A stretch of DNA of 64,000 nt from Gongronella butleri (GCA_025201375.1 JAIWZP010000027.1:186001-250000); one strand, 5' to 3'. Positions 11,843-23,309 are shown, numbered from the stretch's first letter. The notes: generated from the letters alone by a model not told the origin. Numbers and translations: made by a program.

Positions 11843-12460
11843 CTACTTGAGAGGAGGTTTACGTGGGGCCGGCGGCGTGGCCTTGAGGAACCCGTATTTA
11901 ACGAGTTTTTTGGACACGGCTGGCGTGACGGCCATGGTCAATGACAGGCGGACGGGCAGCAGGATGGTCTTGTGGATGCCGTACGCGAGGACGAAGAGCG
12001 TTGTCCAGGAAGGTTTTGTGTTTTGCTGTGCGTCATGGGACAGCGGTGGCGGTGGCGGCAAGCCCATGATGCTCCGCGCCTTGGTGAGCACGTAATGCTC
12101 CATCTGCTGCACACGGTGCGCGCCGTACACCTGGATCGTGGCCATGGTCAGGCTGAGGTCCACGACGCTAAACGCCAAATACACGCCGACGCCCACGTAC
12201 CCGTATTTTTTCATAAAGCGCTTAAACTTGCCCTGCGCCTTTGTTTCCTGGAATTGTGGCGGCACCTGCGGCTGAGAAGGCGGCAACTGGCTCGAGAATC
12301 GGCGCGACGGTGCGGTGAGCCGAATGAGCCGAGGATAACGAGCAAAGCGCGACGACACAAACGTGTGAGCCGTTGGCCGTGCTAAAAACGGCCCTGGACG
12401 CGCTACCATAGGCGCAAGTTGCCTGGTTGTCAAAAAGCCGCGACGTATAAGTGCATTCAT
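11843..12460 (-). CDS. Mitochondrial DUF1279 (FAM210-like) protein
   Basis: A single exon encodes 205 residues. The first 60 residues are rich in Arg, Ser and hydrophobics and lack acidic residues, a clear mitochondrial targeting sequence. The block GKFKRFMKKYGYVGVGVYLA followed by FSVVDLSLTMATIQVYG (about residues 79-115) is the DUF1279 signature: a charged amphipathic start, then a membrane segment. A second hydrophobic segment lies near residues 150-180. FAM210 relatives sit in the inner mitochondrial membrane and affect mitochondrial translation and metabolism; the fungal role is not known. The gene is divergent from the COX14-like gene, 286 bp apart, and both products are predicted mitochondrial. 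Confidence 0.85.
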   Translation of the reverse strand: MNALIRRGFLTTRQLAPMVARPGPFLARPTAHTFVSSRFARYPRLIRLTAPSRRFSSQLPPSQPQVPPQFQETKAQGKFKRFMKKYGYVGVGVYLAFSVVDLSLTMATIQVYGAHRVQQMEHYVLTKARSIMGLPPPPPLSHDAQQNTKPSWTTLFVLAYGIHKTILLPVRLSLTMAVTPAVSKKLVKYGFLKATPPAPRKPPLK

Positions 12461-12746
12461 GCCACAAAAACAAAATACAAAAACAAAAAAAAAGAGCGGC
12501 TGTGAAAAAGAGGAGAAAAGAAAAAGAAAAGGCAAAAAAAAAAAAGACGAGTACGGCGAAAAATGCAGGCAATTGCACGCATTTGGAACTAAGAGAGCTG
12601 GTTTCATGCCCCGCGGAAAAGTTGGTCTCGTTTCACACACCTTTTTTTTGTCTCAGATTCGCACCAAATGATAAAAACGCCTTGTCGATCCTATTTTACT
12701 CGCCAAAACGTCCTTTTTCTTTTGTTTTCTTCTTTGCAAGCATATC
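12461..12746. promoter_or_regulatory. Bidirectional promoter of two mitochondrial-protein genes
   Basis: The gap is A-rich next to the minus-strand DUF1279 start (12466-12550) and T-rich next to the COX14-like start (12690-12735), so each coding strand has a pyrimidine-rich leader. Shared regulation is inferred from the head-to-head layout. Confidence 0.5.
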
Positions 12747-13257
12747 ATGCCAGTGTCCTCCAGAGTGGCGGATCTCGCACAAAAATCGTTCGTCGTGTTG
12801 CTGGCCGGCACAACGGGTGAGCACACATGCATATTGGCACGCCCCGCGTGTTTTGAACGTCATTCGACCCTAATTTTTTTATTTTTTTCCCTTGGAAGTC
12901 TACTACATGGTGAACATAGGACTGATGGTGAATAAGCGCATGGAGCTAAAAAAGCAAGGCAAACTGCAAGATGAACTGGTGAGTTTTGTCAGGTGGAAGG
13001 GCCAATTGTCGCACAATGGTTCATGCTGGCTGGGTTTTGATTGCAAAAAGTCCGCTCACCCTCCCTCCATCTTTTGTTTTTACTATATGACACAGCGGCG
13101 CCATATGGAAGGCTACAGCACGTCTTCGTCACCATCAGCGGTCCAAGAAAAGCACTCGGCGCCGCAATTGCACGCAGAAACTGATTTGACGCCCACACCC
13201 ATGCCCGACGTCGATCAGCCGGGCAATTGCACAAAAACCGAGCTCTCGTCGTCATAA
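12747..13257 (+). CDS. Small mitochondrial membrane protein, COX14-like
   Basis: Three exons (12747-12816, 12899-12978, 13096-13257) give 103 residues. The first 50 residues hold MPVSSRVADLAQKSF, a hydrophobic segment ending VYYMVNIG, then a basic stretch LMVNKRMELKKQ. This layout and the sequence resemble COX14, a small inner-membrane factor that couples Cox1 translation to cytochrome oxidase assembly. The C-terminal half after RRHMEGY is Ser/Pro-rich, without counterpart in the short animal COX14, and looks disordered. The assignment rests on a short weakly conserved family, so it is a proposal. Confidence 0.55.
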
Positions 13258-13654
13258 AATTGGAATCATCACGTCGCCAGGGCCTTGATCCAAGCGCGCC
13301 ATCCCATCCCCCTGTTTTCCTCTCAATTTGCATTTTTAAAGAAAACCGGTCAATTTTTTTCTGATTATCCACGCATTTTTCATCGTGCTGAACACGCATC
13401 GGCGCTCCTGGTTGTCAATGAATACCGATGGACGGCACAAAAAAAAAAAAAAATCATTCAAACAAACAGCAACAATGTGCATTTTTATAAATTTTCAAAT
13501 TAAGAAGTGTGCAATAAAAGTATTAAACCAAACAAAAAGGGGGATGATATGGGACCGAGAAAAGACAAAAGAGAAAGGGTGGAGGGCTGTAAGAGAGAAC
13601 AAGGAGTTTGTGTGAAATGTTGCTCCTTTTTTTCTGTTTTTTTGCAACGCCAGG
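13258..13654. other. Convergent 3' spacer
   Basis: Spacer between the convergent COX14-like and ELO genes. It contains a 15-nt A run near 13439-13453 and an AATAAA at 13514 that on the plus strand could serve as polyadenylation signal. No gene seen. Confidence 0.4.
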
Positions 13655-14956
13655 TTATTGCGTCTTGCCATTCTTGGCCGTGATGGCGGCTTTGGCCTTT
13701 GGGTTGTAGGTCTTGCCGTAGAAATTGATGAAAAGGAACAGGTATGAGCTGAGCAGAGCGCATCCAAACATCGCCGTGCCTTCTGTGCCAGCACACGTGC
13801 CATAGTTGGGCAAGAAGGGCCAATAGGTGAAAGCGTAGTAGGTATACAGGCAAAAGTAGCAGGCGCACAGATCAAGGATAAATTGTGTGATCTGCATGGT
13901 CGTCAGGTACTTTTTCCACCAAATCTTTGCTCCAGACGATGTGCGGAAGTAATAGTAATACATCAAGACGTGCACCGTCAGATTCAAGATGATCGGCACC
14001 CACGACTAGCATAAAAAAAATACAAATGTCAATAAAACAGATTTGCCGGGCGCACTAATGCAGCATAAATGCGCGCCAAAGCGTGTTGATGCACAATTGT
14101 TCTATGTGTTTCTTTTGTTTCGCATCCTACCACCGTCGATTTGCCAAGCAGCTGTGTGTAACAAAGCACCATGGTGAGACTGTGATGGTAGTAATGCAAA
14201 AACTCTAAAGAATGGTTGATGCGCGCGTAAAAAAAAAAAAAAAAAAAAAGACGCGTTTTACCCGTGAGCCCAACATTTGCACATTGTGTTACGCTCTTGA
14301 ATTGCTTCATTGTTCTTACCCAGCTTCTTTTTCTTTGCGACAAGGAAGCATGTGTCCAACAATTCCCAATATTTGACAAGATAGTTGAGATAATAGATCA
14401 ACTCCGACTTTTGATCAAAGGCGCTGGGCTCGCACATGGCGTAAAAGAGACCGTGGTGATACCAATTGGGGAAGACTTGCTCAATGAGCAAGACAAGCAG
14501 CGTCCCAGACACAGCCGTCAGCAAAAGATTGTGAATCTGAAACGGCACCTTGAGAACCTGAGGTTTGAAGGAAGGCAGCATCTTCATGACCATTTGGCCG
14601 CCAAAAATGACAATGAAATACAAGACGCAGCTGAGCGCAACTAAGAATCATCGAGAAAAAAGGCAATTGAACACCTGCTTACGCGTGGCACGCTTCTTTT
14701 CTATCTTTTTTTTTTCTTTTATTTGTGTGTGTCCATGGCTTTGGTCTTGCACTGGTGCGCGCCAATGGCCGTTTTTTGTTGTTCCTGGATTGACAAAGAA
14801 GCGCTTCTTACCTTCGCGTATAGTGGACAATGGTGTGACGCCAGGTGTAAAAGCAAAGCTGCTCGCAGGGCGGCGCATGACGGCCTCATAACCCTTTTCA
14901 AAGTATGGGTATAGCTTGATACCAAAAGGTTGCTCGGGCGTGAATTGCAGGACCAT
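13655..14956 (-). CDS. ELO-family fatty acid elongase (copy 1)
   Basis: Four exons (14956-14812, 14640-14320, 14204-14131, 14005-13655) give 296 residues. Motifs in order: an N-terminal PEQPFGIKLYPYFEKGYE block; KSELIYYLNYLVKYWELLDT with the KxxEJxDT-like motif; KKKKLEFLHYYHHSLT with the catalytic HxxHH histidine box; NLTVHVLMYYYYFRT; and KKYLTTMQITQFILDL. The MYYYY and TTMQxxQF blocks are those of ELOVL5/Mortierella-type polyunsaturated fatty acid elongases. The protein is a multi-pass ER enzyme that condenses malonyl-CoA with acyl-CoA. It lies head-to-tail behind a paralog with all intron positions conserved. The basic C-terminus (GKTYNPKAKAAITAKNG) may be an ER-retention tail. Confidence 0.93.
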
Positions 14957-15840
14957 TGTCGTTTGGTTCCAACGTCAAAACAAAGAAGAATAAATAAAAG
15001 AGAAAGAGACACGAAGGCAATGCACGCTTAAAAAAAGAGGATGGTGGCTCGCCTAAATGAACTTTATAACAGCACTCGAGGCAAGGAGACTGCGCTAAAT
15101 TCATTGGTAGATATTTCAAGGGGTGTGCGTGTTGGTGAAAAAGTCCATGTGTGTATTGAGAACCATTGAAATTGTAAGGAATGGGCATATTGGCATGATT
15201 AAATGGGTGTCGATGGAATTCCCAAAACTGCATCGCACCCCACCGCCTTGACTTCCACTTTTAATCAAATACGCCATATCCAGGGAGAAGGGAAAAAAAA
15301 AGCAAGGGGAGAAAAAAAAAAGGTTTAAATTAAAAAAAAAGAAAGCGTTCATGGCAGTAGCTTGATCACGATAACAAACCTCTCCCTCCACAAGAGCTGC
15401 ACTCCTTAATTCATAAAAAAGGACAATGGACATGTCAAACACATGCTCCTTGTCGCATGCTGTCAAGAATTCACCTACATCGCACATTTTGGATGCTTGG
15501 ACCATATTTTTTTTCTCTACTCCTTGTTGATTCCATCATGTCTCTCCCTCTCTTCTGCTCCTGAGAGAGTCGGTGGTTCATCCCGACACGCGTGTCCACC
15601 AATTGCCTTGATGGTAGTCTAGATTCCTTATTTTTGCGCATTGGCGCGTCCTTTGTACCCACTTTTGTCGCAATGAACTCGATTTTTTATATGTTTTTTT
15701 GTTTATGCAGCAAACAAGTGTACTATGCAAAACTCAGACATGGAGAGAGATATTAAAGGGATGGGATGAGAAGAAGAAAAAGCGAGTAAAAGAGAAAAAA
15801 AAAGCGAGGCAACGCGAGATTGGAAGGGCGTCTAGATTCG
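14957..15840. other. Spacer between the two elongase genes
   Basis: 884 bp without a recognisable gene. It includes the copy-1 promoter, A/G-rich on the plus strand, and the 3' region of copy 2. Several A runs of 8-9 nt occur at 15290-15350. No relict exon of a third elongase was seen. Confidence 0.4.
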
Positions 15841-17023
15841 CTATTGCAGTTTTCCCGCGGCGGCAGCCTTGGATTTGGCCAACTTTTGCTTGTTGTTATA
15901 GGTCTTGCCATAAAAGTTGATGAAGAGAACTAAGTACGAGCTGAGGAGACCACAGCCAAAGACGGCCGCGGAGGGTGTGCCGCCGCAAGGGCCCCAATTG
16001 GGCATGAAGGGCATGTACGTGTACGTGAACACGCAATACGTGCAAAAGTAGCACGCGGCCAAGTCAATGACGAATTGCGTGATTTGCATGGTCGTCAGGT
16101 ACTTTTTCCACCAAATCTTGGCTCCCGCCGCCGTGCGATAATAGTAATAATACATCAACACATGCACCGTCAAATTGAGCACAATCGGCACCCACGACTA
16201 CCAGACAAAAAAAAAAGCGTGTCAATCGCGTCGAGTCACTTTTTTTTTTATTTTTGATTTTTGATTATTATTTTTTTTTTTTGCTTTACCACGGTGGATT
16301 TGCCGACGAGCTGGGTGTAGCAGAGGACCATGGTCAAGCTGTGATGATAGTAGTGCAGGAATTCTACAGTGTACATAAAAGGAAAATGACCGTGAGTGAA
16401 ACAAATGGCGTCTCGCCTTTTTTTTTTAAATGGCGTTTCCTCTTACCAAGCTTCTTCTTCTTGGCAACGAGGAAGCACGTGTCGAGCAATTCCCAGTATT
16501 TGACGAGGTAATTCATATAGTAGATCAGCTCAGATTTTTGGTCAAACGCGCTAGGCTCGCAAAGAGCATAAAACAGGCCATGGTGGTACAAATTGGGGAA
16601 CACCTGTTCGACAAGGAGGACGAGCAGCGCGGCCGACACGGCGGTCAACAATACATTGTGCACCTGGAATGCAGCCTTGACCACAGGCGTGTTCATGGCC
16701 GAAAACGACTTCATCACAACCTGACCACCAAAGATGGCCACAAAATAAATCACGCACGAGACAGCCACTAATCCATACATGACAAAGCGTGATGAGAACC
16801 AATAAAAAAGCAAACTAAGCGTGGCTGTCTCGGCCTCCGCGCGCTTTCAATATCTTTTTTTTTTGTATTTTTTTTTTTTACCTTCAAGCACCGTTGACAA
16901 GGGGGTCACGCCGGGCGTGAACGCGAAACTGCTAGCTGGCCGCTGCATCACGGTCTCGTAAGCCTTCTCAAAGATGGGATACAAAGGCACGCCAAATGGC
17001 TGCTCGGGTGTAAAGTTCAACAT
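15841..17023 (-). CDS. ELO-family fatty acid elongase (copy 2)
   Basis: Four exons (17023-16882, 16767-16447, 16363-16290, 16197-15841) give 297 residues. It carries the same motifs as its neighbour: KSELIYYMNYLVKYWELLDT, FLHYYHH histidine box, NLTVHVLMYYYYYRT and KKYLTTMQITQFVIDL. Exons 2 and 3 have exactly the same lengths (321 and 74 nt) as in copy 1, and intron phases agree, so the pair arose by tandem duplication after the introns were in place. Introns themselves are unrelated in sequence, so the duplication is not recent. The start ATG is chosen because it aligns with the copy-1 start at the TPEQPFG block; the PEQPFGVPLYPIFEKAYE block follows directly. Confidence 0.93.
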
Positions 17024-17511
17024 GGTCAAAAGCGAGAAAAAGACGCGTGATGGATCAAAAATACGAGGAAAAAGAGAGAGATAAAAAAAAAAAGAAAAGT
17101 GTCAATTCTTATTTACAACATGTCCAGGGCCTTTAAAAGGGCATAAAAAAAAAAAATAGGGCTCGGTCAGGGAGACACAACCTGTGCCGATCTTGTTGCA
17201 GATGTCATTTGCATGAAAGGAGATGAAAAAAAAGGGGGCTGAGGGAGGGAGGCGAAAGCAATCAGTCATTTCGTTGCCCCCATTCTCCTTGCTCGTTTGC
17301 AATTGGGGGAGGGGGGTTGTCGAGTGGATGAACCATCGAGGAAACACACCTCAAGATCGGTGATGCCAAAGAAAAAAGGGAAACGGGTCCCATGGATGCC
17401 CTCTCCCATAAAGTCCAGCAGGCCAAAAGTGTGACTTTTTACTCGAAACACGCCATGGTCCTGCTCATTGCCCGTTCCTTACGCCTTTCTTTGCAACTCA
17501 GCTCCAGCGGG

Positions 17512-17544
<33 letters not shown>

Positions 17545-18303
17545 TTTTGATGCATTAAAAGGCTACAAACACGCTCATGGCAAGAGGTGTCAAGCCATCT
17601 GACCACACTAGTTTTGTCTCCAGCTACTCCAGACGCGCGGCACACGCTTGATCTGATCCCACTGCTAAGAAAATTAATACCTTGACAGGTGGCAATTGGC
17701 TTGATTAGGGGTTGCAAGGGATGCCGTCATGGCCCTCGTGCCATGAGGTACAAAAACACGCGACCAAAGTGTTCAATTCAATTTTTTTAGCAGCAGAAGT
17801 TGCACACAACATGCTAAATCCTGAGATTTGGTCGTCGTGTGCCGGTTGCGAGTGAAATTTATTGTGTTCTGTTTCATGTTTGGCTTGATGGTCTCATCTG
17901 AAGCTGTAAACAAGGTTGCGTATGGATTGCCGCATTGGGCGACGAGCACATTGGGTATCGTTGCACGCGGGTTTTGGAACGGGGGAAATCAAGATGGGGC
18001 CCCAGATGCCACGGCGCACGCGCTCTCTCTTTTTTTTGGGATCAGAAGAAAATATGGGATTTGCCCCCCTTTTGCCAATGTCGTGCACCAAATTAGGAAG
18101 TGTGTTTTTGTCGTCGTGACACCAAACCATCATGCCAGGTTGGCAACTTGCTTTCATGCTTTTCGTCATTGCTCATTGGACTCCGCCCGGACGCCAACGT
18201 GTGACAAAAGCGAAGCTTCAAGTTATCGTGAGGCAAATCGCGCGTCCTTTCTCATCTTCATTCTTTTTTTTCCTCTATTTTTTTTTTTTGCCTGCACAAC
18301 ACC
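17024..18303. other. Intergenic spacer with long A tract
   Basis: 1.28 kb with no supported gene. It begins with the A/G-rich (plus strand) leader of elongase copy 2. A run of 26 A lies at about 17517-17542. From about 18258 to 18300 the DNA becomes T-rich, as expected for the leader of the RhoGAP gene. Confidence 0.45.
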
Positions 18304-19780
18304 ATGGTCTCCTCCCCCTTTTTTCACGAAAAGCGACTAAAAAACCCACTTTTCTTCCTTTGGTCCAAATTCAATCCACAAACAGCGAATGAGAGTAAGC
18401 CAATGGCCGTGAATTCGAGCATGCAACGAAGCTCACTCGCTGGACAATCGTCTTTTTCTCAGCCGTGCACGACAATAAAGCCAAGAACATCGCTGTGCAC
18501 GACCATTACGCGTTTCCCGACCTGAATCATGACGGTGGCGTGCCCCAGCCTGTGCAATTGTGCTTTAACGAGATCACACGACGAGGTACAACCGCGAAAA
18601 AAAAAAAGAATGACGGAATGGCATTGGGTGGCAAAAATAAAAAAAAGAACGAAAGAAAGAAAAAACGTGACGCGTGCTCAATCTCTCTTTTTTTTTCTCT
18701 TTTTTTCCCTCTCCTTTAGGGTTGGACACGGTTGGCTTATTCCGTCTCTCGGGGGCGACGGCAGAGGTGAAACAGTTGCAGCAGGCATTCGAGTCGCAAG
18801 ACCACCGGCGAGCACGCGCCCAACATCAGCAGCAATTGCAGCAGCAGCAGCGTGCTCGCATGGCTCAATCGACGCTTGTGTATATGGAAGAAGATGCTGG
18901 GGGTATGTGCGATGGTTTGCCGGACCTCGCGCGATACGATATCCATTCAATCGCGAGCTACGTGAAGAAATACCTATTCCATATGCCTGTGGCGGTGATT
19001 CCTCCCGAGCACCACGCCGAGTTTTTGCAGACGGCGTATTTACCCAAGGAGGAGGCCATTGGTCAATTGTCGCACCTGGTGACGCGCCTGCCGCTGCGAC
19101 ATCGTCGTGTTTTACATGCCATTTTGGAATTATCGGCGCAAATCCAACAGCACGCCGATGTGAACAAGATGACGGCCGAGGCACTTGCCGTGGTGCTTGT
19201 GCCTGTGTGCACGGGGCTCGAAAACACGCTGCAGATTCTACCCAAGAAGCAGCAAAAAAAGAGAAAAGGCGCGCATCCGCTCAATCCCGTGGATTTGCAG
19301 CGACTCGTGCGCACCAACGCACAATGGACGCTTTTGTGGAAGTGGATGATTGAGGAGCATGCGCAATTGGTCCATGTTTTAGCCACATCCATTGCCACGC
19401 AGACGCATGCGCCGAAAATCGCATCTGACAACGTCTGCGCGCTTTATCACGCGAAATCGTTGCCCATGTTGCGCGGCTCGCCTCCTCTGTCGCGCTTTGC
19501 GCCGCCACCAACCACCACAATGTCTCCATCGTCGCCTTCAGCGTGCTCATTCTTGCCAATGGACCCGTACGCGCCGTCAATGCACCATGCTGTACCAAAA
19601 AAAAGCGTTTACCTTGATGCGTCGCTCCCAAAGCCAACGGCAGCCGACAAGCAACCCAAATTGCGGCCCAAATCGTCGTGTCAATCGATCCTCATGAGCA
19701 CCGCGTCATTGGTGCCCAAACCAGCAGGCACAGGCCATGGTTTACTACGCAGACTCGCGTCCGTCTCGTCTTTCCGCTAA
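18304..19780 (+). CDS. RhoGAP-domain protein
   Basis: Three exons (18304-18394, 18463-18585, 18720-19780) give 424 residues. The GAP core starts at GLDTVGLFRLSG (about residues 71-82), which has the arginine finger of the GxFRxSG motif, then ARYDIHSIASYVKKYLFHMPVAVIP, HRRVLHAILELSAQI and KMTAEALAVVLVPVC, matching the conserved helices. Between the first and second GAP helices there is an insertion of about 40 residues rich in Gln, Arg and His. The C-terminal 160 residues are Pro/Ser-rich and probably disordered. The protein should stimulate GTP hydrolysis by Rho/Rac/Cdc42 GTPases. The N-terminus before the GAP domain is short (70 residues); an unrecognised upstream exon is possible. Confidence 0.85.
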
Positions 19781-20100
19781 CCCTTGTCATAGGCTACACA
19801 AACTGTTCTTGCAAATTGCTTTTTTTTTTTTGCAGCCACTGGACTGCCATTATGCCCCCCTTCTCTATGTCTTGTTTTATGATGTATACCACTTTTGATC
19901 TGTTTTCAATGTAATTTTTATGCTGTATGTCCCCTCTTTGATCAAACAAATTAAAAAAAAAGCTGATCCCTCTCGAGTACGCGTTTGATTTGGCATGCCG
20001 CAGTTCCATGGCGCGCAGCGGGGATTGGAACAAAAGTAGACGGCGCTTCATTGTTAGCTCAATTTGCTCTGTTTCGCCTTTTTCTTCTTTACCCTTTCCC
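19781..20100. other. Intergenic spacer
   Basis: 320 bp holding the 3' region of the RhoGAP gene and the promoter of the MOG1 gene. The last 50 bases before the ATG are pyrimidine-rich. No other feature seen. Confidence 0.4.
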
Positions 20101-20855
20101 ATGAATCGTCAGCCGCTCTTTGGAGGCGCCATATCCACGTCTATCAAATCGTCGTATCTGGACGCCAGGTAGAAAAACGAAACACACGCTCGTCTCGGCT
20201 TTTTTTTGATGATTTTCTCGTCTTTTTCTCGTGTATCGCAGTCAGATCCGCCAGATCCCAGACAACCAAGAGGTTTTTGTCGATATGAACACTCAGCAAA
20301 GCCTTATTATCGAGCTACTCGAAAAGGTCGAGCACTTGAACGAGGAGGCTGCGAGGTAAAAGAAAAAAGAAAAACAGAAAAGAGGCGAATTTAACCTTTT
20401 TTTGCCGTAGATTCCACTTTGAGCAGATTGCGGAACACAATAACGCCAGCAATTACTCGATCAAGAGCGTCGAGCACGAGAGTGTGGACATTGCTGCGCC
20501 AAGGCTGCCGTAAAAGCGAAAAATGAATGATTTGTCACGCTATTGTGCTCATGCACGCGATTTTTTTTTTAGGTTGGACACGACGGTGTACTTTGTGCGC
20601 GGTGTGCAAAACGTGGCCAAATTCAATGAGGACGCGGTGAATCATGTGGAACTCGTGGTGGCGATTGTGCGCTTGGACAAGGTGCACACGGACGTCATCA
20701 TCTCGCTCAATGTGCCTACAGAGGTCTCGAGCGGCAGCAGCGAAATGAAAGATATCAACCAAGTGGAATCATCGTCCGTGGCCGCCATTGTTGACGAGAT
20801 TAAGCTTGTCGTGCGCTCGTTAGAAGTGCACGACTGGGGCCTGTTTGGCAATTAA
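20101..20855 (+). CDS. MOG1: Ran-binding nuclear import factor Mog1
   Basis: Four exons (20101-20168, 20242-20355, 20411-20509, 20573-20855) give 187 residues, the family size. The N-terminus LFGGAISTSIKSSYLDASQIRQIPDNQEVFVD is the Mog1 hallmark, with the IPDNQEVF segment that contacts Ran, followed by QQSLIIELLEKV. Mog1 promotes nucleotide release from Ran and supports nuclear protein import; in fungi it also affects stress signalling. The later part FVRGVQNVAKFNED and the C-terminal LVVRSLEVHDWGLF complete the fold. No residue looks missing. Confidence 0.93.
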
Positions 20856-21008
20856 AAATAAAAATAAAAAGAATTGGTTTAATTGGGATACATGGTTGTG
20901 AGAAATAGTAGATGGATCATATGTGAAGGGTAGTAAGGGCTAGAAAGGGGGGCGGGCGAGAGCGGAAGGGATTAAAGGGACATGCAATGCAAATGACAAA
21001 AGGGGGAA
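20856..21008. other. Convergent 3' spacer, MOG1 / RAX1
   Basis: 153 bp between convergent genes. Two AATAAA-like motifs directly after the MOG1 stop could serve as polyadenylation signals. Confidence 0.4.
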
Positions 21009-21987
21009 TCAAAGGCGCCTTGGCGGCACGGCGGCAAAAATCACGGCAAGCACAACCGCAATGACGAGACTAACGGCAAGGAGCCACAATGACCGCGACA
21101 ACAAGATGCGTCGGACCTGTCGTTCCTTGATAAAATTGAATTTGAACGTGGTTGTCTCACTGCGAAACGAAAAATCAAAAAAAAAAATTAAGAATTGAGC
21201 GCCTTGACGAGGGCAAACTGAGCTCTTTTTACCTTGTGTTGAAAAAGATGACCCACAATGGGTCAAGTCCTGTTAAAAAGACCATGCAATTGAGGACGCC
21301 CAGCCAGAGCGGGACGAGGGCGACCCATCGGACGCCCCATTGCGGATAGCCGAGAAAGATAAGAGCGAGGCCTGTTGTGAATCCGATGAGCAGGCAAATG
21401 AGGCCAACGACGAGACGGCCCAATTGCTGCCAAAGTGTGACATTTCCCCAGACCTTTAGGCGCAAAAACTTGGGATACGCCTGCCTTTGCATCAAATCGT
21501 AGCAATATTGCTTGCAATCTGCAAACACGGCAGGGTCGTCGCGGCCGTCCTGGTCGATCTGCTGGTGCACGTGGTCCCTGAGTTGCTGGGGCACCTGCGT
21601 CAGCTCCTTGGCCGCGTGCGGCACCAAATAATGAAGCAGGATCTTGTGCGCTGATTGTGCAATGTCGTCGCGGCTCGGCATCTTAGACGAAGCCGCCTTG
21701 CTCTCGTCGTCTGCAGAGTAGTTTGACAGCCGACTGAGCACGCGCGGTGACTGGAATCCCTCCACTAGATCATCCTCGGTCAAAACGCCTGTTTTATGCA
21801 TTGATCGCACAAATCGGCGCCAAAGCTGCTCGTGGTGTTGCACATCGAGGTAGAAATCGAGCACTTCCTCCATGTACAGGCGGTCGCGCATCACAATATA
21901 ATAGTTGTACAAACACACGGGTGGCAACGTCTTGCGCGTCAGCACTTGATCGAGCGTCGGTAGCTGTTCCAGCGTGGAAGACGTCAT
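21009..21987 (-). CDS. RAX1: RGS-domain membrane protein, RAX1-like
   Basis: Two exons (21987-21233, 21159-21009) give 301 residues. The N-terminal half has the degenerate RGS fold typical of RAX1: LPTLDQVLTRKTLPPVCLYNYYIVMRDRLYMEEVLDFYLDVQHHEQL. After it come a membrane hairpin (about residues 185-245, with WGVRWVALVPLWLGVLN between segments) and a final hydrophobic segment near the C-terminus that ends in PPRRL. In yeast RAX1 works with RAX2 at bud scars as a landmark for polarity. This protein is shorter than yeast Rax1 (435 residues) but has all parts. It is divergently arranged with the metallophosphoesterase gene. Confidence 0.85.
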
Positions 21988-22441
21988 TTGTGTGCGAAAA
22001 AAAATGGAGAAAATAAAGAAAAAGAAAAGAAAGGGGAAGCAAGGGATAAACAGGGGAAGCAAGAAAAAACAATGGCTAGAAAGAAGAAAAGTGGCGAGCA
22101 CCCTACCCCTTTATGGTCGCCATTTTGAAATGAGCGTTACACAAAAACAACCTGTTCCTGGGACCAGCTGCCAACCAATTGCCTTTTGAACGCCATAAAG
22201 CTTGCACCGCGTCGCAACGCGTCCTCACCTGATCGACAATGGCAAAAATTAGCCAGAGAAAAAGGCGCAACAAACCAAAAGGGAACGATGCTGCGGAAGT
22301 GGTGACAATAAAAGACCATGGCGCAGGGCTGACTGGGGTCAATTGGGCTTGGCAACAGCCGCAGTACTGAAACACCATAAAAAGGACAAGCCATTTGCAT
22401 GACGCCACCTTTTTTTTTCTTTTTCTTTTTTTTTCTCGAGT
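21988..22441. promoter_or_regulatory. Bidirectional promoter, RAX1 / metallophosphoesterase
   Basis: 454 bp between divergent starts. The RAX1 side is A/G-rich on the plus strand (21998-22090) and the other side has T-rich tracts at 22409-22436, so each gene has a pyrimidine-rich leader. Open frames crossing this gap on the minus strand have no family resemblance and are taken as chance. Confidence 0.5.
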
Positions 22442-23309
22442 ATGCTGGTTTACGACGATACCACCTGTTTGCCGCACAAGGCACCCAACGCCACGCGCTT
22501 TGTGTGCATGTCCGACACCCATACCAAGACCTCATTCCCCTTCACTATACCCGATGGCGACGTCTTTTGTAAAGAGGAAGCGATGGCAAGCAAAAAGCAG
22601 CGCAAACTCACTTCTTTCTCTTTTTCCGTTCTGTCTTTTTAGTGCACACCGGAGACCTCACGCGCTTTGGATGCACTCTACATGATTTTGCACCCACCAT
22701 TGACTGGATCGCCTCATTACCACACAAGTAAAAAGCTTTTTTTTTTTTGACGAAATGCGGGGTTGCCTGACCTTTTTTTTTTATTCATGCAGGATCAAAA
22801 TTGTGATTGCGGGCAACCATGACCACTGCATGGACCGAGAGAACCACAGGTATCTCAACCATCGGCGCGACGTTCTGGAGAGATTGCGCGAGCGAGGCAT
22901 TGTTTACCTGGAGCACCAGTCCATCCAGCTGCCCGCGTCCTTTGGCGGCTACAATATCTTTGGCTCGCCCTACACACTGTTACACTACCATGGCGCGTTC
23001 ATGGAGCGCTCACTGGAGAAATATTGGCAAAATGTCCCCGACGACACCGATATTTTAATGGTGCATGGCCCGCCGCTCGGCCATTTAGACTTGACGAGGC
23101 GTGGCGTCCACGTCGGCTGCCCAGACCTCGCCACGCGGATACGGAGCGTCCGCCCGCAGGCTGTCGTTTTTGGCCATATCCACGAGTCTTACGGCTACAA
23201 AGTCAGCGACGGAATTCTTTACGCCAACTCTGCCGCGGTCAATGTGCGCTACAAGGCGCATAATCCTCCCATTGTTTTTGATCTCTTTAGAAAATCTCTC
23301 CCTGAATAA
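22442..23309 (+). CDS. Calcineurin-like metallophosphoesterase (MPPED/UPF0046-like)
   Basis: Three exons (22442-22568, 22643-22727, 22793-23309) give 242 residues, all catalytic domain. The five metal-binding blocks are present: SDTHTK (Asp25, His27), TGDLTRFG, AGNHDHCMD, VHGPPLGHLD and FGHIHESYG. The layout matches the MPPED1/MPPED2 family, which hydrolyses cyclic nucleotides in vitro. The GHxH histidine, which is replaced in mammalian MPPED2 and lowers its activity, is intact here, so a competent enzyme is expected. Substrate is not known. It is divergently transcribed from RAX1. Confidence 0.9.

Noticed and set aside
13500..13875. Minus-strand frames of 122-126 residues overlapping the elongase end
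   Set aside because: Other-frame shadows of the last elongase exon, which itself carries the conserved motifs.
22103..22535. Minus-strand frames of 132-139 residues in the RAX1 promoter
   Set aside because: They cross T-rich leader DNA, overlap the start of the metallophosphoesterase gene and show no domain.
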